From Labilibacter sediminis (lineage in GTDB: Bacteria > Bacteroidota > Bacteroidia > Bacteroidales > Marinilabiliaceae), in contig NZ_VCHY01000021.1 of NCBI RefSeq assembly GCF_005877885.1, positions 1-64,000 on the forward strand: a stretch of 64,000 bases of DNA, in the 5' to 3' direction. A program made the position numbers and the translations under genes. The notes under the pieces were generated by a model. That model was not told the origin of the DNA. It saw nothing but the letters and a program-made list of their open reading frames with translations, and did not search any database. The first letter of the stretch is position 1, and each line of letters starts with the position of its first letter. Shown here one piece after another: positions 46,405 to 57,171 of this stretch.

Positions 46405-47037
46405 ATGACAAATTTTAATAAAAAAAAGTGTATCATCTTTGACCTTGGAAATGTAGTATTGGATATAGACCTGAATATCACCTATCAACGATTTGAAGCA
46501 CTAGGATTTAGTTATTCGGCAGATTATATAAATAAATATAAACAAAGTGGAATATTTGGAGATATTGAAGAGGGCAGAATAAGTAGTGATGAATTTTGTG
46601 AAAGAATGAAGCAACAACTCCATCCCAATGTATCGAATAATGATATTAAGGATGCATGGAATGCTTTGTTTCTTGGATATAAACCAGAACGCATTGAAAC
46701 CATCTTAAAACTTAAAGAAAAGTTTAAAGTATATTTATTGAGTAACACCAATGCCATTCATATTGATTTTTGCGCTTACAATGTACCTATTGTGGGCTCA
46801 TTGGAAAAACTGTTTGACAAAGTATTCTATAGTTACAAGATGGGAATGCGCAAACCTGACAAAAACATATTTGAAGCTGTTCTTAATGATATCCCCTTTA
46901 GTGCTGAAGAATCCTTATTTTTAGATGATTCACCTGCAAATGTTGAAGCTGCAGAAAAGCTTGGAATTGAATCGTGGCTAATAGAAGATCCTAATGGATG
47001 GACAAAGAAATTTAACCATGAAATTTCCAGGATTTAG
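46405..47037 (+). CDS. HAD-superfamily hydrolase (subfamily IA)
   Basis: A 210-residue cytoplasmic phosphatase-type HAD protein. Motif I is IIFDLGNVVLDID (nucleophile Asp near residue 13), where the second Asp of the usual DxD is replaced by Asn-Val (DLGNV), the pattern of the YihX group. Motif II is LLSNTN, motif III the Lys of GMRKPDKNIFE, and motif IV FLDDSPANVEAA. The YihX-like group dephosphorylates sugar phosphates such as glucose-1-phosphate or FMN; substrate here is unknown. It is divergent from the tRNA and converges with tkt. Confidence 0.88.
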   Translation: MTNFNKKKCIIFDLGNVVLDIDLNITYQRFEALGFSYSADYINKYKQSGIFGDIEEGRISSDEFCERMKQQLHPNVSNNDIKDAWNALFLGYKPERIETILKLKEKFKVYLLSNTNAIHIDFCAYNVPIVGSLEKLFDKVFYSYKMGMRKPDKNIFEAVLNDIPFSAEESLFLDDSPANVEAAEKLGIESWLIEDPNGWTKKFNHEISRI

Positions 47038-47039
47038 TT

Positions 47040-47076
47040 AAAAAAAAAGAGGATAACCAATCATGGAAATCCTCTT
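47040..47076 (-). terminator. intrinsic terminator of tkt
   Basis: Stem AAGAGGAT/ATCCTCTT with a long loop; on the minus strand the stem is followed by seven more T. It lies 23 bases past the tkt stop and also follows the HAD gene on the other strand, though without a good U-tract there. Confidence 0.8.
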
Positions 47077-47098
47077 TGCAATAAAATATATTGTAATC

Positions 47099-49120
47099 TT
47101 ATTTTAATAACTCAACTACCTGGTTGAATACATTGTCGGCAGTAAAACCAAACTTCTCATCCAACACAGTATAAGGACCTGAGTAACCAAAAGTATCTAG
47201 TCCCCAAACAGCACCATCTTGACCAACTAATCCTTCAAGAGTAACAGGTAAACCAGCCGTTAAACCAAAACGAGGAACATCCACTGGTAATACTTCTGTT
47301 TGGTAAGCTGCATCCTGATTACGGAATAAACCTTCAGAAATAACAGATACTATTTGAACTTTTAATCCTTTTTCGGCTCTTAATTTAGCAGCTCCATCCA
47401 CTAATGTAGATACCTCAGATCCACTTGCTAAAAGAACTACATCAGGGTTTTCATCCTTTTCAACGATATAAGCACCTTTTTTCGCTTGCGTAGCTTGTTC
47501 GTAATTACTTCCTGGTAAATTCTTCACATTCTGACGAGAAAGAATAAGAGCAGTTGGTGTTTTGGTATTTTTCAATCCCATTTCCCAAGCTACTGTAGTT
47601 TCTTCAACATCTGCAGGACGAAGAACCAACATAGAGTTATCTCCATCATGGTTTTTCAACTTCTCCATCAAGCGAATTTGTGCTTCCTGCTCAATAGGCT
47701 GGTGTGTTGGTCCATCCTCTCCTACACGGAAAGCATCATGGGTCCACACATATTTAACCGGTAACTTTTGTAATGCAGCAATACGAACAGCAGGCTTCAT
47801 GTAATCGGAAAACACAAAGAATGTTCCAACAACAGGAATTACACCACCATGTAAAGCCATACCATTAGCTACAGATGCCATGGTTAACTCGGCTACACCT
47901 GATTGTAAAAATTGTCCTGAAAAATCTCCTTTTTCAAAAGCCTTTGTCTTCTTTAAGAAACCATCAGTTTTATCTGAATTAGCTAAATCTGCAGAAGAAA
48001 CAATCATATTTTCTACCTGCTCGGCAAATACACCTAACACAGTAGCAGAACCTGCTCTTGTAGCCGCATCAGCTTTTTGCTCAATAGCACTAAAATCTAC
48101 ATCAGGTACTTCATTAGAAAAGAATTTAGCAAACTTAACTGCCAATTCAGGATTAGCTTTTTCCCATTCTGCCTGTTCCGCTTTTTTAGAAGCTACATAA
48201 GCCACTTTTTTGGCGGTCACTTCTTCATAAAGCGCTGCAACATCATCAAATACTACAAACGGATCTTCAGGATTACCTCCTAAACCTTTAATTGTACTTT
48301 CGATACAAGCTCCTGCTGCAGATAGTGGCTGACCATGTGTAGAAACCTTCTTCTCGAAAGAAGAACCATCGGCTGCAACAGCACCTTTACCCATTACTGT
48401 TTTACCAATAATCAAAAATGGTTTTTCAGTTTCCGCCTCGGCAGCATCCAAAGCTTTACGAATTTCATCAGCATCATTACCATCAATAGTCATTACTGAC
48501 CATCCCCAGGCTTCATATTTTTTAGCTGTATCTTCAGTAGTTACTGCATCAGTAGTAGTTGAAAGCTGTATATCATTTGAATCGTAAAACATAATCAGAT
48601 TATTCAATCCTAAATAACCTGCAATACGACCAGCTCCCTGAGAAATTTCTTCTTGAATACCACCATCAGAGATGAAAGTATAAATATTGTGAGACATCCA
48701 CTCCCCAAAACGTTCTTTAAGAAACTTTTCGGCAATAGCTGCTCCTACAGCCATTGTATGCCCTTGTCCTAAAGGACCTGAAGTATTTTCTACCCCTCTT
48801 TCAAAATCAACCTCCGGGTGACCTGGTGTCGGACTTCCCCATTGACGGAAGTTAGCCAGCTCATCCAAGGTATAGGCACCTGTTAAAGCTAACTGAGCAT
48901 ATAACATTGGCGACATGTGGCCAGGGTCAAGGAAAAACCTGTCTCTGTTTACCCAGTTCCTGTCTTTAGGATCATAGTTTAGGTATTCAGAATAAAGAAT
49001 GTTAATAAAATCTGCTCCGCCCATTGCACCACCTGGGTGGCCTGATTTTGCTTTTTCAACCATGGCTGCTGATAATAACCTGATGTTATCAGCTGCTCTG
49101 TTCACTGTTACGTTACTCAT
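47099..49120 (-). CDS. tkt: transketolase
   Basis: ThDP enzyme of the pentose phosphate pathway, 673 residues. N-terminal blocks AAMVEKAKSGHPGGAMGGAD and DRFFLDPGHMSPMLYA, then the ThDP motif GDG-like ISDGGIQEEISQGAGRIAGYLG (here SDGG in place of GDG), ASxxxN-like FYDSNDIQLS, and in the pyrimidine domain YVWTHDAFRVGEDGPTHQPIEQE with catalytic residues. The C-terminal domain starts near VVLLASGSEVSTLVDGA. A -7 element TACCTTTG lies at 49179-49186 without a good -33. Confidence 0.96.
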   Translation of the reverse strand: MSNVTVNRAADNIRLLSAAMVEKAKSGHPGGAMGGADFINILYSEYLNYDPKDRNWVNRDRFFLDPGHMSPMLYAQLALTGAYTLDELANFRQWGSPTPGHPEVDFERGVENTSGPLGQGHTMAVGAAIAEKFLKERFGEWMSHNIYTFISDGGIQEEISQGAGRIAGYLGLNNLIMFYDSNDIQLSTTTDAVTTEDTAKKYEAWGWSVMTIDGNDADEIRKALDAAEAETEKPFLIIGKTVMGKGAVAADGSSFEKKVSTHGQPLSAAGACIESTIKGLGGNPEDPFVVFDDVAALYEEVTAKKVAYVASKKAEQAEWEKANPELAVKFAKFFSNEVPDVDFSAIEQKADAATRAGSATVLGVFAEQVENMIVSSADLANSDKTDGFLKKTKAFEKGDFSGQFLQSGVAELTMASVANGMALHGGVIPVVGTFFVFSDYMKPAVRIAALQKLPVKYVWTHDAFRVGEDGPTHQPIEQEAQIRLMEKLKNHDGDNSMLVLRPADVEETTVAWEMGLKNTKTPTALILSRQNVKNLPGSNYEQATQAKKGAYIVEKDENPDVVLLASGSEVSTLVDGAAKLRAEKGLKVQIVSVISEGLFRNQDAAYQTEVLPVDVPRFGLTAGLPVTLEGLVGQDGAVWGLDTFGYSGPYTVLDEKFGFTADNVFNQVVELLK

Positions 49121-49406
49121 CTTTTTAATAAAATTTTGGGTTCTTACCCCTATGATCCCTTTATTTTGAAAAACGTGACAAAGGTAATTCTTTTTTGTAA
49201 TTGTAAAGCATATTAACTTATCAACTTAATGATTAAAACAGTGTACCAACTGTTAACATTTCTAAAGACATATTTAAAAGCTAAAAACAAAACGTAATTA
49301 ACTAATAAAAAATACATTAAAACATTAATTAGAAAAGCAGTTTGATCTGAATAAGTAAACTAAAAAGCAATTTTAAATAAACCCAAAATAAGTCTGGTGA
49401 GATTCT

Positions 49407-52400
49407 CTACCATCCGGAAAGGATATTTATACCAAAGTTGCCCTGATGAATACGCCCCTGATGGATAGGGAAAGCATAGTAAGGCTCAATTATAATTGCT
49501 CCCAGCAAATTAACCCTTAATGCCATGCCTCCACTCATAATGGGCACACGTTTATTTGCGCTACGTGTAGTTAGTTTTAATTGGGGAAAGGATGATTTAT
49601 CCCAGGCTAAACCTGCATCATAAAAAATAGCCAGCTCTGAAAATAAAAATTGAGAACGAAGCCAGGCATAATCTTTAGGTCCGCTAAAAGGAATTCTCAT
49701 CTCTAAATTTGTAACAATAACACGAGATCCCAATAATTGATTGGCTGATATCTTCCCTTCCTCCTCTGCTCCATAAGAACTACCGGATTCATATCCTCTG
49801 ATATACCATGGATATCCTATAAAGATATCCATCAATTTATCGCTATCACTTTGCTTACCATATCTGCCATAATGATAAAAGCGAAAAGCTAAACTATACG
49901 GTTTAAAATGAAAATACTTTCTATAATCTAATAAAATCGTATTCATATTAACACTACTCAAATAGCGCTCATAACCAATTCGTATCCTTTTTCCCTGAAT
50001 AGGGGAAGCCAAACCATAGCGTGCATTATCTATAACATATGCCACATCCAATATACCCACCTCAAAGGGAGAAGGAGAATCTACCAAATGACGATCCTGA
50101 CCTGATGTTGAATAAAACGAATTTGGGTTATCAATGCGTTCGGTTCTATAGCTGTAATAGGCTGCTGAAACACCTGCTTCGATTCGGTGTGACTTATTAA
50201 ATGGATAGTAACCAAAAAAACTTAATTTATCCACAAAAGTGCGCTGAAACATATACACCAGTGACTCTTCACCATCTGTAGACCCGGGCTCAAGCTTATA
50301 ATAACCTGTCCGATATGGAATATGCGACAAACTCACACCCAGCTTAACAGGTCTTTTTTGGTTGACATAAGCCACCTGCCCGCCAAAATCATACACCTCT
50401 CCATTTACGCTTATCCCTGAATAAAGCGCATGCTCTCCAAGTATATCACTAAAACGAGCTTCAATACTGCCGGCCATACCAGTACCAAACCTGCTTGTCA
50501 TTACACCCATTGAAGTATTACCAATATAATCGAGTTTAAACTTGGCCTTAATGGGTTCCTGATAAAAACTATCTACCTCTGCGTTAAACACCTGCTCCTC
50601 ACGCATAAGATTTGCATCCACAAAAGAAGGATGTTTTGAATAAGGCATTAAGCGTGATGCGTAAAAATTTGTTTCACATGAAGCAATTTCAACGGCAGTT
50701 TTCTCAATTTGAGAAATATTGGCTCTCAAAATAGAAAACTTACCCTCCCACAACATATTATAATATAAATAATTCCGGCTTATAGCTAAGGCTGGAGACA
50801 TATTGGTCATGCCGGTAATACCTGTAGGATAACTGGTGAGTTGGAATAACTTATCATTTCTAATATTCAACAGGTACAGATTTCTGGAGCCATCCCTATC
50901 CGACAAAAAGTAAATTTTACCCTCATCATCTCCAACTACAGGATTTACATTTTGCGCCCCATCAAACGTGGTGTAAACCTTTTTAACATTACTCTTAAGA
51001 TGAATGCTGGCGATATTATATTGACCACCTCTATACCTGAACTGTGAATCCGATGGCGCATCTGTTACATAAAATATCTTGTTACCATCCTTACTCCATA
51101 CAGCCTGTAGGTTACAAACAATATCATTGGTAATATTAATCAGTTCCTCAGTATCAAAATCATACAAATACAAATCCGAAACACCTTCATCCAATCCTGT
51201 AAAAACAATGCGATTACCATCTGGAGACCAGGCCGGATAACTCAATGCATCAATTGATTTAAAGAAAATTTCCTTTTGGATTTTTCCCTTATGTGTATCA
51301 AAAATAATAATTGAACTTTCACCCTTTAAGTAAGCTATATAAGCAAAATATCTATTGTCCGGAGACCAGGTTCCTGCTGTTTCCAAATAGTTTATGGCAT
51401 CAATCTCATCACTATATGTAGAAGAGTATATTTTCTTTATTACCTCACCTGTTTTTGCATTAGCCATAAACAGATCTAAACCAAACAAATCTCGTTCCGA
51501 TAGAAAAATTAATTTCTCTCCATTGGGGCTCACTGAGGGAGATAAATTGTAGCGTCCACTATTTTTGTGTGATAAAATACGTTCTCCATGTACCGAAAAG
51601 GTAGAATCATTGATATGCTCAAGCAGATGACTCTCAAGCTTCATCTTCCAGAGCACAGATAATGAGTCAATGGATAACATTAACACATCAGAAACAGCTT
51701 TTTCAACACCTTTATTTGCTGTTTCTAAAAGTAAATGTGGCAAATATTGTTCCCCATAAGTATGCGCAATATAACTCCAAAACGCCTGTCCATACCTGTA
51801 AGGTGAATAACGATAATCCACAGTCATGGTTTTTAAACTGGGAAAATTATTATGAATCAATGCATCACGCATCCAAAGCGCAGTGTGACTATCCGTATTA
51901 CCAACAGATAAATATTCAGCCATTCCTTCAATCATCCACAACGGAATATTCTGTATGGCAGAAAGTCCTTGTTCCGTATTACTTTGAATCATATGATACT
52001 GGAAAGCATGGACCATCTCATGTCCCAGTACATGATCTGTTTGATGTTTGGAAAAACTTACCGGCATCACTACTCTACGTTTTAAACCCTCTGTAACCCC
52101 TCCAGTGCCTACATCAATATGCCCATGTATGGCATTGGTTTGCTGAAAGTCGGCATGATTACGGTAAACCAACAATGGATTTCTAACCGAAAAAGTATCC
52201 TGTAAGATTTGCTGATGATAATGATACCATTTTTCACTTTGCTGAGCTAAAGACTGAACTATACTATCCGATTTAAAGTAATGATAGAGTTCAAAATGTG
52301 GTGTTTTATATAATTCAAAATCAAATTGTTTATATGAAGGCTTATTCTGTCCAAAATACTGAGCAGATATAGCGCTGAAGCAATACAAAACAACCAGCAC

Positions 52401-52430
52401 CAATACATATTTTAACCCTCCTTTTCTCAT
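49407..52430 (-). CDS. surface metalloprotease-propeller-barrel protein
   Basis: A 1007-residue exported protein with three parts. After the signal peptide (YVLVLVVLYCFSAISAQ) residues about 40-280 form a gluzincin-like peptidase domain of MA type: zinc motif LGHEMVHAFQY (HExxH) followed some 30 residues on by LWMIEGMAEYLS, whose Glu would be the third ligand. A TolB-like beta-propeller occupies about 290-600 (NLSPSVSPNGEKLIFLSERDLFGLDL, SYPAWSPDGNRIVFTGL, repeated). The last 350 residues are a BamA-type outer-membrane barrel, with LLDYRKYFHFKPYSLAFRFYH and RSQFLFSELAIFYDAGLAW. Related proteins are known in Bacteroidota but their role is unclear. Confidence 0.85.
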   Translation of the reverse strand: MRKGGLKYVLVLVVLYCFSAISAQYFGQNKPSYKQFDFELYKTPHFELYHYFKSDSIVQSLAQQSEKWYHYHQQILQDTFSVRNPLLVYRNHADFQQTNAIHGHIDVGTGGVTEGLKRRVVMPVSFSKHQTDHVLGHEMVHAFQYHMIQSNTEQGLSAIQNIPLWMIEGMAEYLSVGNTDSHTALWMRDALIHNNFPSLKTMTVDYRYSPYRYGQAFWSYIAHTYGEQYLPHLLLETANKGVEKAVSDVLMLSIDSLSVLWKMKLESHLLEHINDSTFSVHGERILSHKNSGRYNLSPSVSPNGEKLIFLSERDLFGLDLFMANAKTGEVIKKIYSSTYSDEIDAINYLETAGTWSPDNRYFAYIAYLKGESSIIIFDTHKGKIQKEIFFKSIDALSYPAWSPDGNRIVFTGLDEGVSDLYLYDFDTEELINITNDIVCNLQAVWSKDGNKIFYVTDAPSDSQFRYRGGQYNIASIHLKSNVKKVYTTFDGAQNVNPVVGDDEGKIYFLSDRDGSRNLYLLNIRNDKLFQLTSYPTGITGMTNMSPALAISRNYLYYNMLWEGKFSILRANISQIEKTAVEIASCETNFYASRLMPYSKHPSFVDANLMREEQVFNAEVDSFYQEPIKAKFKLDYIGNTSMGVMTSRFGTGMAGSIEARFSDILGEHALYSGISVNGEVYDFGGQVAYVNQKRPVKLGVSLSHIPYRTGYYKLEPGSTDGEESLVYMFQRTFVDKLSFFGYYPFNKSHRIEAGVSAAYYSYRTERIDNPNSFYSTSGQDRHLVDSPSPFEVGILDVAYVIDNARYGLASPIQGKRIRIGYERYLSSVNMNTILLDYRKYFHFKPYSLAFRFYHYGRYGKQSDSDKLMDIFIGYPWYIRGYESGSSYGAEEEGKISANQLLGSRVIVTNLEMRIPFSGPKDYAWLRSQFLFSELAIFYDAGLAWDKSSFPQLKLTTRSANKRVPIMSGGMALRVNLLGAIIIEPYYAFPIHQGRIHQGNFGINILSGW

Positions 52431-52645
52431 TATTCATGCATAAACACACTGATTAAGATACAACCAGAATGGCGTATACGCAAATATTATTGGAGAGTTA
52501 GATTATGTTCTAAAATTTGCAAACAACTATTGCATTAAGCATACGATAAATCACTTAAAGACAGGTATCCAAATAAAAGAAATAACAGATACCCAAACAA
52601 AGATAAATCCTATCAAAAAGCGCCTAATATTCTCACCCAAAATCT

Positions 52646-52653
52646 TAACTTTG
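52646..52653 (+). promoter_or_regulatory. -7 element of the dnaE promoter
   Basis: TAACTTTG matches TAnnTTTG, 50 bases before the dnaE start. No TTTG -33 element is visible at the right distance. Confidence 0.45.
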
Positions 52654-52702
52654 CAAGTCTGCAATACAGTTGCAGCTACTATTTACAAAGAATTGATATA
52701 CA

Positions 52703-55700
52703 ATGTTTTTAATATTTGATACCGAAACCACCGGCTTACCAAAAAAATGGAATGCTCCCATCACTGATAAGGATAACTGGCCAAGAATGGTTCAGTTAGC
52801 ATGGCAATGTCACGATATTGAGGGAAATTTTCTTTTTGCCAAAAACCATGTTATCACACCTGATGGATACACCATTCCGGATGATGTAGTTGCGGTACAC
52901 GGTATCACTACTGAAATTGCTCATGAAAAAGGTATTCCTTTAAAAGAAGCTTTGAATGATTTCATGGCTGATGTGGCCAAAAGTAAGTTCATCATTGGTC
53001 ATAATGTGAATTTCGACATCAACATTGTAGGCTGCGAAATGGTACGATGCGAAATGGATGAGCAAAAGCTCGTTCAGGCTCCTATGCTCGACACCATGAC
53101 CAGCAGTAAGGAGTTCTGTAACTTAACAAGGGGAGGAAAACTTAAAAACCCAACACTTACTGAGTTACATATCAAGTTATTTAAAGTACCTTTTGAAGAA
53201 GCGCACAATGCTGCTGCCGATGTTGAAGCTACAACACGTTGTTTCCTCGAATTAATACGGGTAGGTGCACTCTCGTTGCAGCTCCTGCAAATGACAGAAA
53301 CTGAGCTTGAAGCATTCAAAAGAAATAACCCTGGTAAAATTCAACTGGTTGGTATTAAATATGAATCCTTTAAAGTTGATGTTTTTGAAGATGTATCGCT
53401 TGAAGAAGAAGAGCGTATCATAAAAGAAGCAGCCCAAAATGCCGAGATACTCCCTTTTGTTCACCTTCATGTGCATACTCAGTATTCAATTTTAGATGGA
53501 GCCAATAAAACAGGAGCCATTGCTGCCAAAGCCAAGGAAGATGGTCAGCCTGCTCTTGCCATTACCGACCATGGTGGTATGTTTGGTGTAAAAGAGTTTC
53601 ATGTAGCCTGTAAAAAAAACGATATTAAACCTATCATTGGAGTAGAAGCCTATGTAGCACAACGTGGTCATCTTCGTAAAGATGATAAAACCGATTCTTC
53701 GGGACACCATATTATATTATTAGCTAAAAACTACAAAGGATATCAAAACCTACTTAAGCTAACATCCATTGCACACACTGATGGTTTTTATTATAAACCA
53801 CGTATAGACAAAGAGCTTCTTGAAAAATATAACGAAGGTCTAATTGTTTCCAGTGCCTGCCTTGGTGGTGAGGTTGCTCAACACATTATGCAGGGAAACC
53901 TGGACAAAGCTAAAGAAACCATCCGCTGGTTTAAAGATGTTTTTGGTGAAGACTACTATCTGGAACTGATGCGTCATATGAATAACGATCCCATTTTAAG
54001 AAAAGATACATGGGAAAATCAGGCCAAGGTAAACAGGGTACTTGTTAAATTAGGCAAGGAGCTGGGTGTAAAGGCTGTAGCAACTAACGACTCTCATTTT
54101 ACAAACGAGGAAGATGCCGAAGCCCACGATATGTTGGTATGCTTAAGTACCGGTCGTGATTATACAGATCCTACCCGTATGCGCTACTCCAAACAGGAAT
54201 GGTTTAAAACCTGCGAAGAAATGAGTAAACTCTTTGCAGACATTCCGGAAGCTCTTCACAGTACAATTGAAATTGCGGATAAGGTTGAATTTTTTGAACT
54301 CGATAGTGACCCTATTATGCCTCCTTTCGACATACCTGAAGATTTTGGTACTTTTGAAAGTTACTGCGAAAAATTTGATGAGGCCAGCCTGATTGAAGAA
54401 TTTGGAGCAGATTCGTATAAGCGTTTAGGAGGATATGATAAGGTAGTACAAATTAAGCTCGAGGCGGATTACCTGGAGCATTTAACATACGAAGGAGTAA
54501 AGTTCAGATACCCGGATAATTTTACGGATGACAAAAAAGAACGTATCGACTTTGAGCTCAACACCATTAAAACCATGGGTTTCCCTGGTTATTTCTTAAT
54601 TACACAAGACTTTATCAACTGGGCAAAGGACAATGGAGTTCTTGTTGGTCCCGGAAGGGGATCCGCTGCCGGGGCAGCAGTGGCATACTGTATTAAAATT
54701 ACAGATGTTGACCCTATTAAATATGATTTGCTTTTTGAGCGTTTCTTAAATCCCGATCGTATCTCCATGCCCGATGTCGATATCGACTTTGATGATGACG
54801 GAAGACAACAGGTACTCGACTATGTTACCCATAAATACGGGCAAGATAAGGTGGCACATATTTGCACTTTTGGTACCATGGCCACCAAAAGTTCAATCAA
54901 GGATGTGGCTCGTGTATTAAACCTGGATTTATCTGAGGCTAACCGTTTGGCTAAAATGGTTCCTGAAGCACCAAAAATGAGTTTTAAGAAAGCTTATAAA
55001 GAAGTACCGGAACTGGAACTTGAAAAAGAATCTTCAAACCAATTAATTGCGCAAACTCTTAGTTTTGCTGAACAGTTAGAGGGTGCCGTTCGACAAACAG
55101 GGGTACATGCCTGTGGTGTTTTAATTGGCAAAAACCCGCTTGTTGAGCACCTTCCGGTTATGCCTACCAAAGGAGAGGAATTATTGACTACACAATACGA
55201 TGGTAGGTTTGTGGAAGATATCGGCCTGTTAAAAATGGACTTTCTTGGATTAAAAACCCTTTCCATTTTTAAAGAGGTGCTAGACAATGTCAAACTCTCA
55301 AAGAATATAGACATCGATTTGGCAAGTATTTCATTGGAAGATGAAAAAACATTTAAACTCTTTGGAAACGGTGAAACAACGGCGGTTTTCCAGTTTGAGT
55401 CGCCCGGGATGAAAAAACACCTAAAAGCGCTTCAGCCTAACCGTTTTGAAGACCTGGTAGCCATGAACGCCTTATATCGTCCGGGTCCGATGGAATACAT
55501 CCCTTCATTTATTGAGCGTAAGCACGGTCGTGAAGAAATTGTTTACGACCACCCGCTTATGGAGCCATACCTGAAAGACACCTATGGTATTACGGTTTAC
55601 CAGGAGCAGGTGATGCTTCAGTCGAGAGCACTGGGAGGGTTTACACGTGGAGACTCGGACTCCCTTCGTAAGGCAATGGGTAAAAAAATCATTGCCATGA

Positions 55701-57097
55701 TGGATAAGCTGAAGGAGAAGTTTATCAAAGGATGTTTGGACAGTGAAGAGTTTGTATCGGCTTGTAAAAACGGAGAAACCACCAATGACGATCCAAATAA
55801 GTTGATTGATAAAATCTGGGGTGACTGGGAAGCCTTTGCCAGTTATGCATTTAACAAATCGCACTCTGTTTGTTATGCCTACGTTGCCTATCAGTCAGGG
55901 TATTTAAAAGCACACTATCCTGCAGAATTTATGGCGGGTGTACTTAGCCGTAACCTTACCGACATCACAAAGATTACGATCTTTATGGAAGAATGTAAGC
56001 GCATGGGTATGGACGTACTAGGTCCTGATGTGAATGAAAGTTACCGAAAGTTCACCGTAAACAAAAATGGTGCTATTCGTTTTGGAATGGCAGGAGTAAA
56101 AGGTGTTGGAGCCGGAGCTGTAGAAGAAATTATTCGTATTAGAGAAGAAGGAGGACCATTTAAAGATATATTTGACTTTGTTGAGCGTGTGAATCTTCAA
56201 ACAGTAAACAAGAAAAACCTTGAGGCCCTTGCTGCTGCCGGAGGATTTGACGGATTCCCTAATTTTCACAGAGCCCAGTATTTCTCATGCTTGCCTGGTG
56301 AACAAACTACATTTGTTGAGAACCTGGGCCGTTATGGTAATCTTTACCAAAACGATCAAGCTACTGCAGCCAGCTCTCTTTTTGGTGCAGCCGGTGCATC
56401 AGCTGCCATCACCAAGCCAAGTGCTCCTGTGTGCGAAGAGTTTTCTTTGCTCGAAAGACTGGCACGTGAAAAGGATTTAATTGGAATTTACCTGTCTGCA
56501 CACCCCCTTGATGTTTACAAACTGGAAATCAATCATTTTTGCAACACGCGTTTTGCGGACCTCGATGATCTTGAAAAGATGAAAGGACGTGATGTTACCT
56601 TGGGAGGTATTGTTACAGCTGCTCGATCCGGTACCACCAAAAAAGGAAATCCTTATGGCATTATGACGGTTGATGATTATACCGGTTCATATGAGTTTGC
56701 ATTTTTTGGTAAAGATTATCCCGAATTTGCCCGCTTTATGGTTGAAGGATATTATATCATGATAAGAGGGAAAGTACAAGAAAAGCAATGGACTAAAGCT
56801 GGTGAGCTGGAGGTTAAAGTAAATAAAATTGAGATGCTTGATGGCATACGCGAATCAAGAGTTTCGGGCATTAACATCAATATCCCGTTACAGCTTATTG
56901 ATGATGAACTAGTTTCTGAATTGGCCAACCTTACAATGGAAAACACAGGTAATGTTTCTCTACGTTTTTCTATTTATGATAAGGAAGACAAAACCAATAA
57001 GGCTCAGTTTCTATCCAGATCAACTAAAATTCAGCTAACAGATGAGATCATTGACTATCTGGAATCCTATTCAGATATTTCATTCAACCTTACTTAA
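52703..57097 (+). CDS. dnaE: DNA polymerase III alpha subunit with N-terminal exonuclease
   Basis: Replicative polymerase of 1464 residues, about 300 longer than E. coli DnaE. Residues 1-190 are a DnaQ-type proofreading 3'-5' exonuclease: LIFDTETTG (Asp6, Glu8), HNVNFDINI and the EEAHNAAADVEATTR block, a complete DEDDh set. The PHP domain starts near residue 252 with HLHVHTQYSILDGANK. The polymerase core has GPGRGSAAGAAVAYC and the catalytic MPDVDIDFDDDGR, then VYQEQVM, FNKSHSVCYA and helix-hairpin-helix/OB parts (GRDVTLGGIVTAARSG). Fusion of the two activities replaces a separate epsilon subunit. Only the promoter -7 element is clear. Confidence 0.95.
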   Translation: MFLIFDTETTGLPKKWNAPITDKDNWPRMVQLAWQCHDIEGNFLFAKNHVITPDGYTIPDDVVAVHGITTEIAHEKGIPLKEALNDFMADVAKSKFIIGHNVNFDINIVGCEMVRCEMDEQKLVQAPMLDTMTSSKEFCNLTRGGKLKNPTLTELHIKLFKVPFEEAHNAAADVEATTRCFLELIRVGALSLQLLQMTETELEAFKRNNPGKIQLVGIKYESFKVDVFEDVSLEEEERIIKEAAQNAEILPFVHLHVHTQYSILDGANKTGAIAAKAKEDGQPALAITDHGGMFGVKEFHVACKKNDIKPIIGVEAYVAQRGHLRKDDKTDSSGHHIILLAKNYKGYQNLLKLTSIAHTDGFYYKPRIDKELLEKYNEGLIVSSACLGGEVAQHIMQGNLDKAKETIRWFKDVFGEDYYLELMRHMNNDPILRKDTWENQAKVNRVLVKLGKELGVKAVATNDSHFTNEEDAEAHDMLVCLSTGRDYTDPTRMRYSKQEWFKTCEEMSKLFADIPEALHSTIEIADKVEFFELDSDPIMPPFDIPEDFGTFESYCEKFDEASLIEEFGADSYKRLGGYDKVVQIKLEADYLEHLTYEGVKFRYPDNFTDDKKERIDFELNTIKTMGFPGYFLITQDFINWAKDNGVLVGPGRGSAAGAAVAYCIKITDVDPIKYDLLFERFLNPDRISMPDVDIDFDDDGRQQVLDYVTHKYGQDKVAHICTFGTMATKSSIKDVARVLNLDLSEANRLAKMVPEAPKMSFKKAYKEVPELELEKESSNQLIAQTLSFAEQLEGAVRQTGVHACGVLIGKNPLVEHLPVMPTKGEELLTTQYDGRFVEDIGLLKMDFLGLKTLSIFKEVLDNVKLSKNIDIDLASISLEDEKTFKLFGNGETTAVFQFESPGMKKHLKALQPNRFEDLVAMNALYRPGPMEYIPSFIERKHGREEIVYDHPLMEPYLKDTYGITVYQEQVMLQSRALGGFTRGDSDSLRKAMGKKIIAMMDKLKEKFIKGCLDSEEFVSACKNGETTNDDPNKLIDKIWGDWEAFASYAFNKSHSVCYAYVAYQSGYLKAHYPAEFMAGVLSRNLTDITKITIFMEECKRMGMDVLGPDVNESYRKFTVNKNGAIRFGMAGVKGVGAGAVEEIIRIREEGGPFKDIFDFVERVNLQTVNKKNLEALAAAGGFDGFPNFHRAQYFSCLPGEQTTFVENLGRYGNLYQNDQATAASSLFGAAGASAAITKPSAPVCEEFSLLERLAREKDLIGIYLSAHPLDVYKLEINHFCNTRFADLDDLEKMKGRDVTLGGIVTAARSGTTKKGNPYGIMTVDDYTGSYEFAFFGKDYPEFARFMVEGYYIMIRGKVQEKQWTKAGELEVKVNKIEMLDGIRESRVSGININIPLQLIDDELVSELANLTMENTGNVSLRFSIYDKEDKTNKAQFLSRSTKIQLTDEIIDYLESYSDISFNLT

Positions 57098-57171
57098 TTA
57101 TAGATGAAAGTAAAATAAATTTAATTTGCCATTAACTGAAAGGTCGAGACATAAGTAAAAAATTACATATA

